Shown here: in pieces, positions 16,815-24,663 of the stretch
Layout: the number at the start of each line of letters is the position of its first letter
How positions within the stretch are numbered: position 1 is the stretch's first letter
Source: Paraburkholderia sp. BCC1885
Lineage (GTDB): Bacteria > Pseudomonadota > Gammaproteobacteria > Burkholderiales > Burkholderiaceae
Direction: 5' to 3'
Assembly (NCBI RefSeq): GCF_900996235.1
Contig: NZ_CAAJGM010000133.1
Span: forward strand, 62,001-126,000
DNA length: 64,000 nucleotides
Notes under the pieces: model-generated
What the model saw: only the letters and a program-made list of their open reading frames with translations
Databases searched by the model: none
Told to the model about the DNA's origin: nothing
Translations under genes and position numbers: made by a program

Positions 16815-19250
16815 ATGAGCCTTGATCCGCGTGCACGACTAGGCCGGCCGGCTGGCCGGCGCTTCCTGTTCGAATGGGGCGCGCTCGGCTGTCTCGGTGT
16901 CGCGGTCATCCTGCTGAGCGCGCTCGGCCGCTGGACGGCGGGCATCGATCATCTGGTCTATGACCGTTTTCTCGCGCTGCACGCGCAGCCTGCGCTCGCC
17001 GATATCGTGGTGGTCGAAATCGACAACGCCAGCATCGAGCGGCTCGGCCACTGGCCCTGGCCGCGCAGCGTGCATGCGAATCTGTTGACGCAACTGGCCA
17101 GGGCGCAACCCGCTGCGGTCATCTACGACGTGCTGTTCACCGAGGCCGCCGCGGATGACGCGCAACTGGCCCGCGCCATCGCCCTGAGTCCGACCTATCT
17201 GCCGGTGCTGCTGAGTGCCGCGGACCACGACGGCGCGCGGGTCGTCGTGAAGCCGGTGGCGCCGCTCGCGGCCGCGGCGGCCGGGCTCGGCCACATCAAC
17301 CTGGAAGTCGACGGCGACGGCATCGTGCGCAGCGTCGCCCTGTTCGAAGGCGATGCCCATTCGCGCTGGCCGCAACTGATGGTGCCGGTCTGGCGGGCGA
17401 TCCGCAGCGGCGCGATTGAGCCGACTCCAGCCATCGCCGGCCTCGCCGGTGAGCGCGACCGCACGCTGGAGAAACTCGACGAGGCGCGCTTTCTGATTCC
17501 GTTCAACCGCAATGCCGCGAGCTACGCGCATGTGTCGTTCGCCAGCGTCGTGGCGGGCGAGGTGCCGCCCGAGCGGTTGCGTGGCCGCCTCGTGCTGATC
17601 GGCGTGACGGCGTCGGGTCTTTACGACCGCTTTGCGACGCCGGTCTCGGGCGAGCTGGGTCCGCTGCCGGGCGTCTACATCCACGCCAACCTGCTGGATA
17701 CGCTGTTGACCGGCCGCGCCATCGACCCGGTCGCCGCCGCGCCCCTGGTGCTCGTTTCGCTGGTGCCGCTGGTCGCGCTGCTGGCGGGCTTTCTCGTGCT
17801 GTCGCCGCGCCGTTCGTTGCTGCTGACGGTCGGGCTAGGCGTGCTCGTCACGGGCGGCAGCGCCGCCTTGCTTTACGGTGCGCGGCTGTGGATGTCGCCG
17901 GCGCCCGCCGTGGTCGGGCTGATCGTGGTGTATCCGGTGTGGAACTGGCGGCGCCTCGAAATGACCATGGCGTATCTGCGCCAGGAACTGCAGCGCCTCG
18001 CCGACGAACCGCATCTGCTGCCGGAAACGCCGCCACGCCGCCGCGAGTTCGGCGGCGACGTGCTGGAACAGCATATGGCGCTGATGGCTCAGGCCGCCCA
18101 GCGCGTGCAGGACATGAAGCGTTTCGTGTGGGATAGCCTCGATAGCGTCCCCGAGCCGATTCTGGTGAGCGACGTGCGTGGCGTCGTGCTGATCGCCAAC
18201 CACGCGGCGACCGCGCATTTCGCGCGGCTCGGCGCGCTCGCGCCGCAAGGCCGGTTAATGCGTGACGTGTTAGGCGGTCTGGCCTTCGTGAAGACGATCG
18301 ACGCCGGCGGCGAGGCCGATACGCAGCGCGATGCGGAGCGCGACGGGCGGGCGCGCAGCCACTGGCCGGCCATTCTCGATCCGACCCGGCTCGAATTCGC
18401 GGACCTGATGGCGCAAGGCATCGAAGTGCGCGACCTCGCCGAGCGCGATCATCTGTTGCGCTATGCCGTCTGCACTAACGAGGAAGGCGAGGTGACCGGC
18501 TGGATCGCGGGCCTCGTCGACGTCAGCGCGCTGCACGCCGCCGAGCGGCAACGCGAGGACGCCTTGCGGCTGTTGTCGCACGACATGCGCTCGCCGCAGG
18601 CCTCGATTCTGGCGCTGGTGGAGATCGAACGGGCGCGCGTCGAGTCGGACCATGTACATGAGTTGCTCGAACGCATCGCGCGCTACTCGCGGCGCGCGCT
18701 CACGCTCGCCGACGATTTCGTGCAACTGGCGCGCGCGGAATCGCAGGCCTATGTGCTCGAAGCGCTCGACCTGAGTGAGCTGACCATCGACGCCAGCGAC
18801 GAGGTCTGGCCGCAGGCTCACGCCAAGCAGATCCAGATGGAGACCGCAGCCGAAAACGACGCCGCCTGCTGGATCTGCGCCGATCGCTCGCTGATGACGC
18901 GGGCGCTCGTCAACATCATGAACAACGCGGTCAAATATAGCCCGCCCGAGACGCGCATCGTCTGCACGGTCGGGCTGGCGCAGGGGCTGCCGGCGCGCGT
19001 GCAATGCACGATTCGAGACCAGGGCTATGGCATTCCGCTGGAGCAGCAGAGCCGGCTGTTTCAGCGTTTCCGGCGTTTTCACGAGAACGAACAGCCGGAG
19101 ACCGGCGGCGCGGGCCTCGGCATGGCCTTCGTCAAAACCGTCGTCATGCGGCATGGCGGCGAGGTGCAGGTCGTCAGTGCGCCGGGCAAAGGCACCGCGT
19201 TTACCGTGCTTTTGCCGGCCCTCGACGAGACACAACTCGAGCAACTGTGA
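16815..19250 (+). CDS. CHASE2-domain sensor histidine kinase
   Basis: An 811-residue membrane histidine kinase. One N-terminal transmembrane helix (about residues 18-38) precedes a periplasmic CHASE2 domain (about 45-305), then three helices (about 312-380). A cytoplasmic PAS-like region follows (SLDSVPEPILVSDVRGVVLIAN). The kinase core has the H-box in LRLLSHDMRSPQAS, N-box LVNIMNNAVKYSPP, G1 DQGYGIP and G2 GGAGLGMAFVKTV. All catalytic motifs appear intact. It is the third gene of the response regulator/LysM-FecR operon and is presumably the cognate kinase. The ATG at 16815 lies 17 bp after the previous stop. Confidence 0.93.
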   Translation: MSLDPRARLGRPAGRRFLFEWGALGCLGVAVILLSALGRWTAGIDHLVYDRFLALHAQPALADIVVVEIDNASIERLGHWPWPRSVHANLLTQLARAQPAAVIYDVLFTEAAADDAQLARAIALSPTYLPVLLSAADHDGARVVVKPVAPLAAAAAGLGHINLEVDGDGIVRSVALFEGDAHSRWPQLMVPVWRAIRSGAIEPTPAIAGLAGERDRTLEKLDEARFLIPFNRNAASYAHVSFASVVAGEVPPERLRGRLVLIGVTASGLYDRFATPVSGELGPLPGVYIHANLLDTLLTGRAIDPVAAAPLVLVSLVPLVALLAGFLVLSPRRSLLLTVGLGVLVTGGSAALLYGARLWMSPAPAVVGLIVVYPVWNWRRLEMTMAYLRQELQRLADEPHLLPETPPRRREFGGDVLEQHMALMAQAAQRVQDMKRFVWDSLDSVPEPILVSDVRGVVLIANHAATAHFARLGALAPQGRLMRDVLGGLAFVKTIDAGGEADTQRDAERDGRARSHWPAILDPTRLEFADLMAQGIEVRDLAERDHLLRYAVCTNEEGEVTGWIAGLVDVSALHAAERQREDALRLLSHDMRSPQASILALVEIERARVESDHVHELLERIARYSRRALTLADDFVQLARAESQAYVLEALDLSELTIDASDEVWPQAHAKQIQMETAAENDAACWICADRSLMTRALVNIMNNAVKYSPPETRIVCTVGLAQGLPARVQCTIRDQGYGIPLEQQSRLFQRFRRFHENEQPETGGAGLGMAFVKTVVMRHGGEVQVVSAPGKGTAFTVLLPALDETQLEQL

Positions 19251-19284
19251 TGGATATTCTGCAATCCTTATAAGCGAGAAAACG

Positions 19285-19896
19285 ATGCGAGCTACGCTGA
19301 TATTCGCTGCGCTGATCGCAGCAAGCCTGACCGTAAGCCTGACAGGATGTGCCGGCGTGAGCGCCGACGTGCGGGCGTCGCCTGCGGCCACGCCGATGGA
19401 GGGCGAGCACAGTTACGCGCTGGCGCGTTCGCCCTTGCAGGACGGCAGCCCGGATCATACGGAATACGAAACATTGATTCGGACTGAACTGGGTAAGTAC
19501 GGATTCGCCGACGTCGCCCAGCAGCACGCGCATTATCTGCTTTCGATTGCCTATGATACGCGGCCGGCGGCAGTGGGTGTGGGCTCATCGTCCGACTGCG
19601 CGCAGACCGGATGCGGCGATTCGGGCGAGGCGTCGTTTTCGCTCTTCGGCGGTCGTTCGTACCGGCATTCGTTGACGCTGCGATTCTTCGAGCAGACCAA
19701 CGGCCGCGAAGTCTACAAGGTAAGCGCCGCGAGCCAGGATCACGACGCCGATCCCCTGCACGCGATTCCGTATCTGGTGAAAAGCGCGCTGGCGCAATTC
19801 CCTTTCGCGGACCATCCCGACTGGCGGGTGAAACTGCGCGCCGACGCGACGGGTGGCGGGCCGCAGGTCGTGTCGGTCAAGCCGGTGCAGCGCTGA
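19285..19896 (+). CDS. DUF4136-like lipoprotein
   Basis: A 203-residue predicted lipoprotein: the signal sequence ends in the lipobox SLTGC, with the cysteine about residue 19. The mature part matches the layout of DUF4136-type proteins, with short beta strands ending in a region about export-localised stress lipoproteins (HYLLSIAYDTRPAA, YRHSLTLRFFEQTNGREVYKVSA). It lies 34 bp after the CHASE2 kinase in the same direction, so it may be co-transcribed and could be a target or accessory of that system. Function unknown. The start is the ATG at 19285, the only one giving a signal peptide. Confidence 0.75.
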   Translation: MRATLIFAALIAASLTVSLTGCAGVSADVRASPAATPMEGEHSYALARSPLQDGSPDHTEYETLIRTELGKYGFADVAQQHAHYLLSIAYDTRPAAVGVGSSSDCAQTGCGDSGEASFSLFGGRSYRHSLTLRFFEQTNGREVYKVSAASQDHDADPLHAIPYLVKSALAQFPFADHPDWRVKLRADATGGGPQVVSVKPVQR

Positions 19897-19937
19897 GCTG
19901 TTAAACCTTGGCAGGCTCCGTGCTGGGCCGCACTGCG

Positions 19938-20597
19938 TTATTCGGGCTTGAGATCGCCCTCGGGCCAGCGGTTTTCAAACACGCAGTCGGCTAGCGGCAG
20001 ACGGCTGGCCCAGCGTTCGGTTTCCAGCATGGGTTCGGCGTAAAACGCGTCGACGTGACCGAGACAAAGAATCGCCACCGGCCGCGCACCTGCTGGCATA
20101 TGCAGCAGGGCGCGCACGGCGTCGACCTCGAACAGCGACACCCAGCCCATGCCCAGGCCCTCGGCGCGCGCCGCGAGCCACATGTTCTGGATCGCGCAGG
20201 CGACGGAGGCGAGATCCATCTCCGGTAAAGTTCGGCGTCCGAAGATATGCTTTTCGCGGCCATCCATCAGCGCCATCACCAGCAGTTCGCCGCACTCCAG
20301 CATGCCCTCCACCTTGAGCTTCATGAACTCATCGCGCCGCTTGCCGAGTGCGTCGGCGGTGGCAAGCCGTTCGCGCTCCACGGTTGCATGCAAGGCGAGC
20401 CGTAACGCCGGATCGGTGATGCGCGCGATCCGCCACGGCTGCATGAAACCGACGCTCGGCGCATGATGTGCCGCGTCGAGCAGGCGCGTGAGCACGGCCG
20501 GGTCTACAGGGTCGGGCAGGAAGTGGCGCATGTCGCGCCGCTCATGAATGGCGCGGTAGACGGCCTCGCGGTCGGAATCGTTAAAACGCTGCGCCAT
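19938..20597 (-). CDS. bluB: 5,6-dimethylbenzimidazole synthase
   Basis: BluB is the oxygen-dependent nitroreductase-fold enzyme that cannibalises FMN to make 5,6-dimethylbenzimidazole, the lower ligand of cobalamin. The 219-residue protein has the family's N-terminal YRAIHERRDMRHFLPDPV, the SVGFMQPWRIARI segment, and the GLGMGWVSLFEVDAVRALLHMP stretch. It is the last gene of the leftward cobE-cobO-cobB-bluB operon, overlapping cobB by 17 bases, which supports the B12 role over a generic nitroreductase. The start was set at the ATG at 20597, giving the usual family N-terminus; an ATG in frame further upstream would run deep into cobB. Confidence 0.93.
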   Translation of the reverse strand: MAQRFNDSDREAVYRAIHERRDMRHFLPDPVDPAVLTRLLDAAHHAPSVGFMQPWRIARITDPALRLALHATVERERLATADALGKRRDEFMKLKVEGMLECGELLVMALMDGREKHIFGRRTLPEMDLASVACAIQNMWLAARAEGLGMGWVSLFEVDAVRALLHMPAGARPVAILCLGHVDAFYAEPMLETERWASRLPLADCVFENRWPEGDLKPE

Positions 20598-21888
20598 TGA
20601 ACAGGGCGGCCGCGAAGGCCGGGTTGGAAGGCCAGTAGGCATGCATATAGGTGGCGACGATCGGGCCGGCACGGAACACGGCTTCGCCTGCCGCGCCGCC
20701 TTGCGCGCGGATGGCCGTGCGCTCGGGTGTGAGCGGCGTCGTCAGCTTCGAGTAGTGAAACGTATGACCGGTCATGGTGCCGTGGATGCCGTCGAGCTGC
20801 TGCATGCCGAGTGCGGCGAAGCGCGTCTGCATGGTGGCATGGCCGGGCAGCAGGCCGAGCATCGGCGTGGTCGCGCCGTGGGTGTCGGTGAGTTGCTCTA
20901 GCAGATAGAGCATGCCGCCGCATTCGGCGACGACAGGTTTTCCAGCCGCGACATGCGCGCGTATCGTATGGGCGCTCAGCGCGCTATGAGCGAGCGTCGC
21001 CGCATGCAGTTCCGGATAGCCGCCGGGCAGATAAACGGCATGGACGCCTTCCGGCACGGGCTCGTCGGCCAGCGGCGAGAAGTGACTGACTTTGGCGCCA
21101 AGGGCTTCGAGCAGCGTGAGGTTGGCCGGATAGATAAACGAAAAGGCCGCGTCGCGGGCAATAGCGATGTGTTTTCCATCCAGCAGACGCGGTAATTCAT
21201 TGCGTTCAGACAACGACGGCGCACGGAAATCCACGGCAGGCGGCAACAAGGCAAGCGGCGTTTGCGCGAGCACGTCCGCGGCACGCTCGAGCCGCGCATC
21301 GAGATCGTCCACTTCCCCTGCCTGATGCAGACCGAGATGCCGCTCGGGCAATTCGATCGCTGCGTCGCCGGCAATATATCCCATCCAGCATAAGTCGTCC
21401 GGCAGCGCCGCCTGCAGCATTTGCGCGTGACGCGTCGAGCCGACGCGGTTGGCGAACACGCCGTAAAAGGGCACCTCTGGCCGAAAGCGCGCAAGCCCGA
21501 ACGCGAGCGCGGCGAATGTCTGCGCCATCGCCTTGGCCGAGATCACCGTGACAACGGGCACGCCGAACGTGGTGGCGAGATCGGCACTGCTCGGCGTGCC
21601 GTCGTAGAGTCCCATCACGCCTTCGATCAGGATCAGGTCGGCCTCGGCGGCGGCCTGTGCCAGCAATTCACGACACGCCTCTTCGCCCACCATCCACAGG
21701 TCGAGCGAGAGCACCGGCGCGCCGCTGGCGTGGGCGAGGATCATCGGGTCGAGAAAATCCGGGCCGGTCTTGAAGACACGCACGCGCCGCCCCTGGCGCC
21801 GATGGTAACGGGCGAGGCCGGCGGTGATCGTGGTCTTGCCCTGACCGGAAGCCGGCGCGCTGATGAACAGGGCGGGACAGGACGGCAT
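20581..21888 (-). CDS. cobB: cobyrinic acid a,c-diamide synthase
   Basis: A 435-residue glutamine-dependent amidotransferase that amidates side chains a and c of the corrin (hydrogenobyrinic acid in the aerobic route). The N-terminal ATP-binding domain opens with ALFISAPASGQGKTTITAGLA (P-loop GQGKT). The C-terminal class I glutaminase-like domain has the nucleophile cysteine in KPVVAECGGMLYLLEQL and the later HTFHYSKL region. Length and domain order fit CobB/CbiA. Four bases separate it from cobO, and it overlaps bluB. In a pathway using CobG and CobN, the substrate is expected to be hydrogenobyrinate before cobalt insertion. Confidence 0.94.
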   Translation of the reverse strand: MPSCPALFISAPASGQGKTTITAGLARYHRRQGRRVRVFKTGPDFLDPMILAHASGAPVLSLDLWMVGEEACRELLAQAAAEADLILIEGVMGLYDGTPSSADLATTFGVPVVTVISAKAMAQTFAALAFGLARFRPEVPFYGVFANRVGSTRHAQMLQAALPDDLCWMGYIAGDAAIELPERHLGLHQAGEVDDLDARLERAADVLAQTPLALLPPAVDFRAPSLSERNELPRLLDGKHIAIARDAAFSFIYPANLTLLEALGAKVSHFSPLADEPVPEGVHAVYLPGGYPELHAATLAHSALSAHTIRAHVAAGKPVVAECGGMLYLLEQLTDTHGATTPMLGLLPGHATMQTRFAALGMQQLDGIHGTMTGHTFHYSKLTTPLTPERTAIRAQGGAAGEAVFRAGPIVATYMHAYWPSNPAFAAALFNGAAF

Positions 21889-21891
21889 GGC

Positions 21892-22494
21892 TCAGAATTC
21901 CACGCCGCGCTGCGCCTTGACGTGCTGCTCGCGGTACGGATGCTTGACGGCGCGCATTTCCGTCACCAGATCGGCTGCTTCAATCAGCGCCTCGGGCGCG
22001 TGGCGGCCGGTGATCACCACATGCAGCATCTCGGGGCGCGCGTTGACGACGGCCAGCACTTCGTCGAGCGGCAGGTATTCGTATTTCAGCACGGTGTTCA
22101 GCTCATCGAGAATCACCATTTGATACTCGCCGCTTTCGATCATCCGGCGTGCTTCGTCCCAGCCTTTACGCGCGGTTGCGATGTCGGCATCCCGGTTTTG
22201 GGTATTCCACGTGTAGCCGTCGCCCATCGTCACGAAATCGCATTGGGCGATCTTGCCGAGGAAATCGCGCTCCGAGGTGTGCAGCGCCCCTTTGATGAAC
22301 TGGACGACGCCGAGGCGCATGCCATGCCCGAGCACGCGCACGGCCATGCCGAACGCCGCCGTGGTTTTACCCTTCCCGGTACCGGTATTGACGATCAGCA
22401 GACCCTTTTCGAGGTTCGCTTCGGCCTGCTTTTTTTCGTGGCCTTCGCGACGCCGCTGGGTCATGCGCTGATGCGATTCGGTGTCGGTTTTCAT
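21892..22494 (-). CDS. cobO: cob(I)yrinic acid a,c-diamide adenosyltransferase
   Basis: A 200-residue CobO/BtuR/CobA-type ATP:corrinoid adenosyltransferase, which attaches the 5'-deoxyadenosyl upper ligand to Co(I) corrinoids. The P-loop is NTGTGKGKTTAAFGMAVR, followed by VVQFIKGA, DGYTWNTQ, and VILDELNTVLKYEYLPLDEV, all typical. The long upstream open frame has no such features. The ATG at 22494, four bases inside the cobE stop (overlap) and with AGGA upstream, gives the usual family length. It is the second gene of the leftward operon. Confidence 0.94.
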   Translation of the reverse strand: MKTDTESHQRMTQRRREGHEKKQAEANLEKGLLIVNTGTGKGKTTAAFGMAVRVLGHGMRLGVVQFIKGALHTSERDFLGKIAQCDFVTMGDGYTWNTQNRDADIATARKGWDEARRMIESGEYQMVILDELNTVLKYEYLPLDEVLAVVNARPEMLHVVITGRHAPEALIEAADLVTEMRAVKHPYREQHVKAQRGVEF

Positions 22495-22949
22495 GGAAGG
22501 TCCTGTTGGCTGGGTTCTAAAGTTTGGGGTGTTGAGCCTGCATCGCGCGCATCCGCTGCATTCGCTGCGACCGCAACCGTTACGCCGTCGAGCACCATCT
22601 TCCGCACGATCAGGCGGCCATGAGGCGCGGCAAGCAACGCACAGGGTTCGCACACGCCGTCTATGCCCAGATGTTTGCGCGCAGCAGCGGACGGCATGGG
22701 CAACGGCACGGATAAAGCGGCAATTTCCTCGCGGCTGAAAGCCAGCAAAGGCAGCCCATGTCGCGCACAAAATTCGCGCAGACCGGGTTCATCCGCTTTG
22801 GATTCGATGGTCGCGATGCAACGAATGGCTTCGAACGAAACGGCGCCGAGCGCCTGTCCAACCGCAGCCGCAATCTGCTCAGCCGAAACGTGCCGCCTGC
22901 AACCGATCCCGACGTCAAGCGAGGCCACCTGGCTCATGGTTTGGCTCAT
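22491..22949 (-). CDS. cobE: CobE / CbiG C-terminal domain protein
   Basis: A 152-residue stand-alone CbiG C-terminal-type domain, the CobE family of aerobic cobalamin pathways. Visible features are the N-terminal VGIGCRRHVSAEQIAAAVGQAL, the acidic-Lys segment ATIESKADEPGLREF, FSREEIAAL, and VCEPCALLAAPHGRLIVRK. In other aerobic producers CobE is needed for synthesis but its reaction is poorly defined. It is the first gene of the leftward operon and overlaps cobO. A second copy of this domain exists inside the CbiG-CobJ fusion at 33.7-35.5 kb. Start: ATG at 22949; an in-frame ATG 12 bases later is also possible. Confidence 0.85.
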   Translation of the reverse strand: MSQTMSQVASLDVGIGCRRHVSAEQIAAAVGQALGAVSFEAIRCIATIESKADEPGLREFCARHGLPLLAFSREEIAALSVPLPMPSAAARKHLGIDGVCEPCALLAAPHGRLIVRKMVLDGVTVAVAANAADARDAGSTPQTLEPSQQDLP

Positions 22950-23067
22950 ACGGTGCTCCTGTTACGCATCCTGCTTGCGGTTCGACTGCACCCGCGCGAC
23001 CGGGTGCCGGCGCCAAATGCGCGCATACGATAGCACAAGCCGCGCGCGCCGCGCAGGCCGCGTTTCC

Positions 23068-23096
23068 TTGACGCGCCGGGCTCGCGGGCCTAAACT
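23068..23096 (+). promoter_or_regulatory. sigma-70 promoter of the riboswitch-cobW transcript
   Basis: TTGACG (23068-23073), 17 bp, TAAACT (23091-23096), about 10 bp before the first conserved base of the cobalamin riboswitch. Both hexamers are good matches, and the position fits transcription beginning just before the aptamer. Confidence 0.6.
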
Positions 23097-23106
23097 CCCA
23101 GCCACT

Positions 23107-23345
23107 TTGGTGCTCGCGTGCGCGTTCCTGCGCGCGCAGTTAAACGGGAAACAGGGCGTCCACTTTCACGAGACCGGACTAACCTGTGCTGCCCCCGCAA
23201 CGGTAAGCGAAGGCATCGCGCAAGCGGTGCAGAGCCGGCTTCAGTGTCTGCGCGCAAGGTCGCGCAGGCATGCAACCACTGGGCGAGAAAACACTCGTCT
23301 GGGAAGGGGAAGCGGCGCTTTCGCCAGCCCGGATACCGGCCAGGG
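23107..23345 (+). promoter_or_regulatory. cobalamin riboswitch upstream of cobW-cobN
   Basis: The conserved blocks of the adenosylcobalamin aptamer occur in order. They are TTGGTGC (23107-23113), GTTAAACGGGAAACAGGG (about 23139-23155), GCTGCCCCCGCAACGGTAA (about 23188-23206), CCACTG followed by TGGGAAGG (about 23276-23307), and the B12 box AGCCCGGATACCGGCC (23326-23341). The boxed kissing-loop and B12-box sequences are near consensus. Binding of adenosylcobalamin would shut off cobW-cobN-chlI/chlD. A GGGGA/TCCCC hairpin lies in the 180 nt between aptamer and cobW and may belong to the expression platform; whether control is by transcription or translation cannot be decided by eye. Confidence 0.93.
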
Positions 23346-23526
23346 AAGAGGGTTGGCGCCGCGGGGATGCGGCGTGTCGTCCCCGACTTCATTGCTGCGC
23401 TTCTTTACTGCTGCAGCGCCCGAATACCGTCCCCGCGTTTCGTCTGTTCAATTCCCGCGCCTGCGAGTCGGCACTCATCGGCACTCAATTGGCACACTAT
23501 CGGCAATCTCTCTGGACGGATTAACC

Positions 23527-24657
23527 ATGCAGAACCCCATGCGCAAAATCCCCGTCACCGTGGTGACCGGTTTCCTCGGCAGCGGCAAAACCACGCTGCT
23601 GCGGCACATTCTTCAGCACGCAGGCGGCAAACGGATTGCGGTGATCGTCAACGAATTCGGCGAACTTGGCATTGACGGCGAGATCCTCAAGGGCTGCGGC
23701 ATCGGCTGCGATGAAAACGGCAACGAGACCGAAGGCCAGTTGTACGAACTCGCCAATGGCTGCCTGTGCTGCACCGTGCAGGAAGAATTTTTTCCGGTGA
23801 TGGAAAAGCTGGTGGAACGGCGCGAGCAGATCGATCACGTGCTGATCGAAACCTCCGGCCTCGCATTGCCCAAGCCGCTGGTGCAGGCCTTCAACTGGCC
23901 GGCCGTCAAGAACAGCTTCACCGTGGATGCGGTGATCACGGTGGTCGATGGGCCGGCCGCCGCGAGCGGCCAGTTCGCCGACAATCCGGTAGCGGTGGAC
24001 GCGCAGCGCAAGGCCGACGCGAATCTCGATCACGAATCGCCGCTGCATGAGCTGTTCGAAGATCAGTTGTCCGCGGCGGATCTGGTGATTCTCAACAAGA
24101 CGGATCTGCTCGACGAGGCGCAGCAAGCCGCAGTTGAAGCGTCGATCCGCGCAGAGATTGCGCCGCAGGTAAAGGTGGTGCGCGCGCAGATGGGGCAACT
24201 GGACCTGCACACCTTGCTCGGCCTCGAAGCGGAATCGGAAGCCACCATCCATCTGCGTCACGATCATCACGGCTCCGCGGAAGACGCCGACCATCATCAC
24301 GACGAGTTCGATTCGGTGGTAGTCAAGGCCGAAGCCCCGTCGCGCGAGGCCGTGATCGCGGCGCTGCAAAGCCTCGTGGAAAACCACACGATCTATCGCG
24401 TCAAGGGGTTTGCTGCCTTACCCGGCGCGCCGATGCGTCTGGTGATTCAGGGCGTGGGGCGTCGCTTCGACAGCTATTTCGACCGTCGCTGGCAGGCAAG
24501 TGAAAAGACCAGCGAAAAAAGCGGCGAACCGCAGCAGAGCCGCTTCGTGCTGATTGGCGAAGACCTCGACCAGGCCGCGCTGCAAAGCGCATTCGATGCC
24601 GCGTTGAAGGCTGAAATGCAACCGGCGCAACCAGCGCAACACGCACAGCAGGCGTAA
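23527..24657 (+). CDS. cobW: CobW GTPase, cobalt/zinc metallochaperone
   Basis: A 376-residue G3E GTPase of the CobW family. Walker A is TGFLGSGKTTLLRHIL (residues about 14-29). The metal-binding CxCC is in ANGCLCCTVQEEF. Walker B is in VLIETSGLALPKP and the guanine motif NKTD in VILNKTDLLDEAQ. A His/Asp-rich insert (RHDHHGSAEDADHHHDEF) precedes the C-terminal domain. In cobalamin loci CobW is thought to deliver cobalt to the CobN chelatase under low-metal conditions. It is the first gene behind the riboswitch and lies six bases before cobN. The ATG at 23527 is used; the ribosome site is weak, and an ATG four codons later is an alternative. Confidence 0.95.
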   Translation: MQNPMRKIPVTVVTGFLGSGKTTLLRHILQHAGGKRIAVIVNEFGELGIDGEILKGCGIGCDENGNETEGQLYELANGCLCCTVQEEFFPVMEKLVERREQIDHVLIETSGLALPKPLVQAFNWPAVKNSFTVDAVITVVDGPAAASGQFADNPVAVDAQRKADANLDHESPLHELFEDQLSAADLVILNKTDLLDEAQQAAVEASIRAEIAPQVKVVRAQMGQLDLHTLLGLEAESEATIHLRHDHHGSAEDADHHHDEFDSVVVKAEAPSREAVIAALQSLVENHTIYRVKGFAALPGAPMRLVIQGVGRRFDSYFDRRWQASEKTSEKSGEPQQSRFVLIGEDLDQAALQSAFDAALKAEMQPAQPAQHAQQA

Positions 24658-24663
24658 GCGGCC

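Noticed and set aside
21892..22770. Longer CobO protein starting far upstream
   Set aside because: The extra residues lie within cobE in another frame and lack conservation features; the ATG at 22494 gives the normal length.
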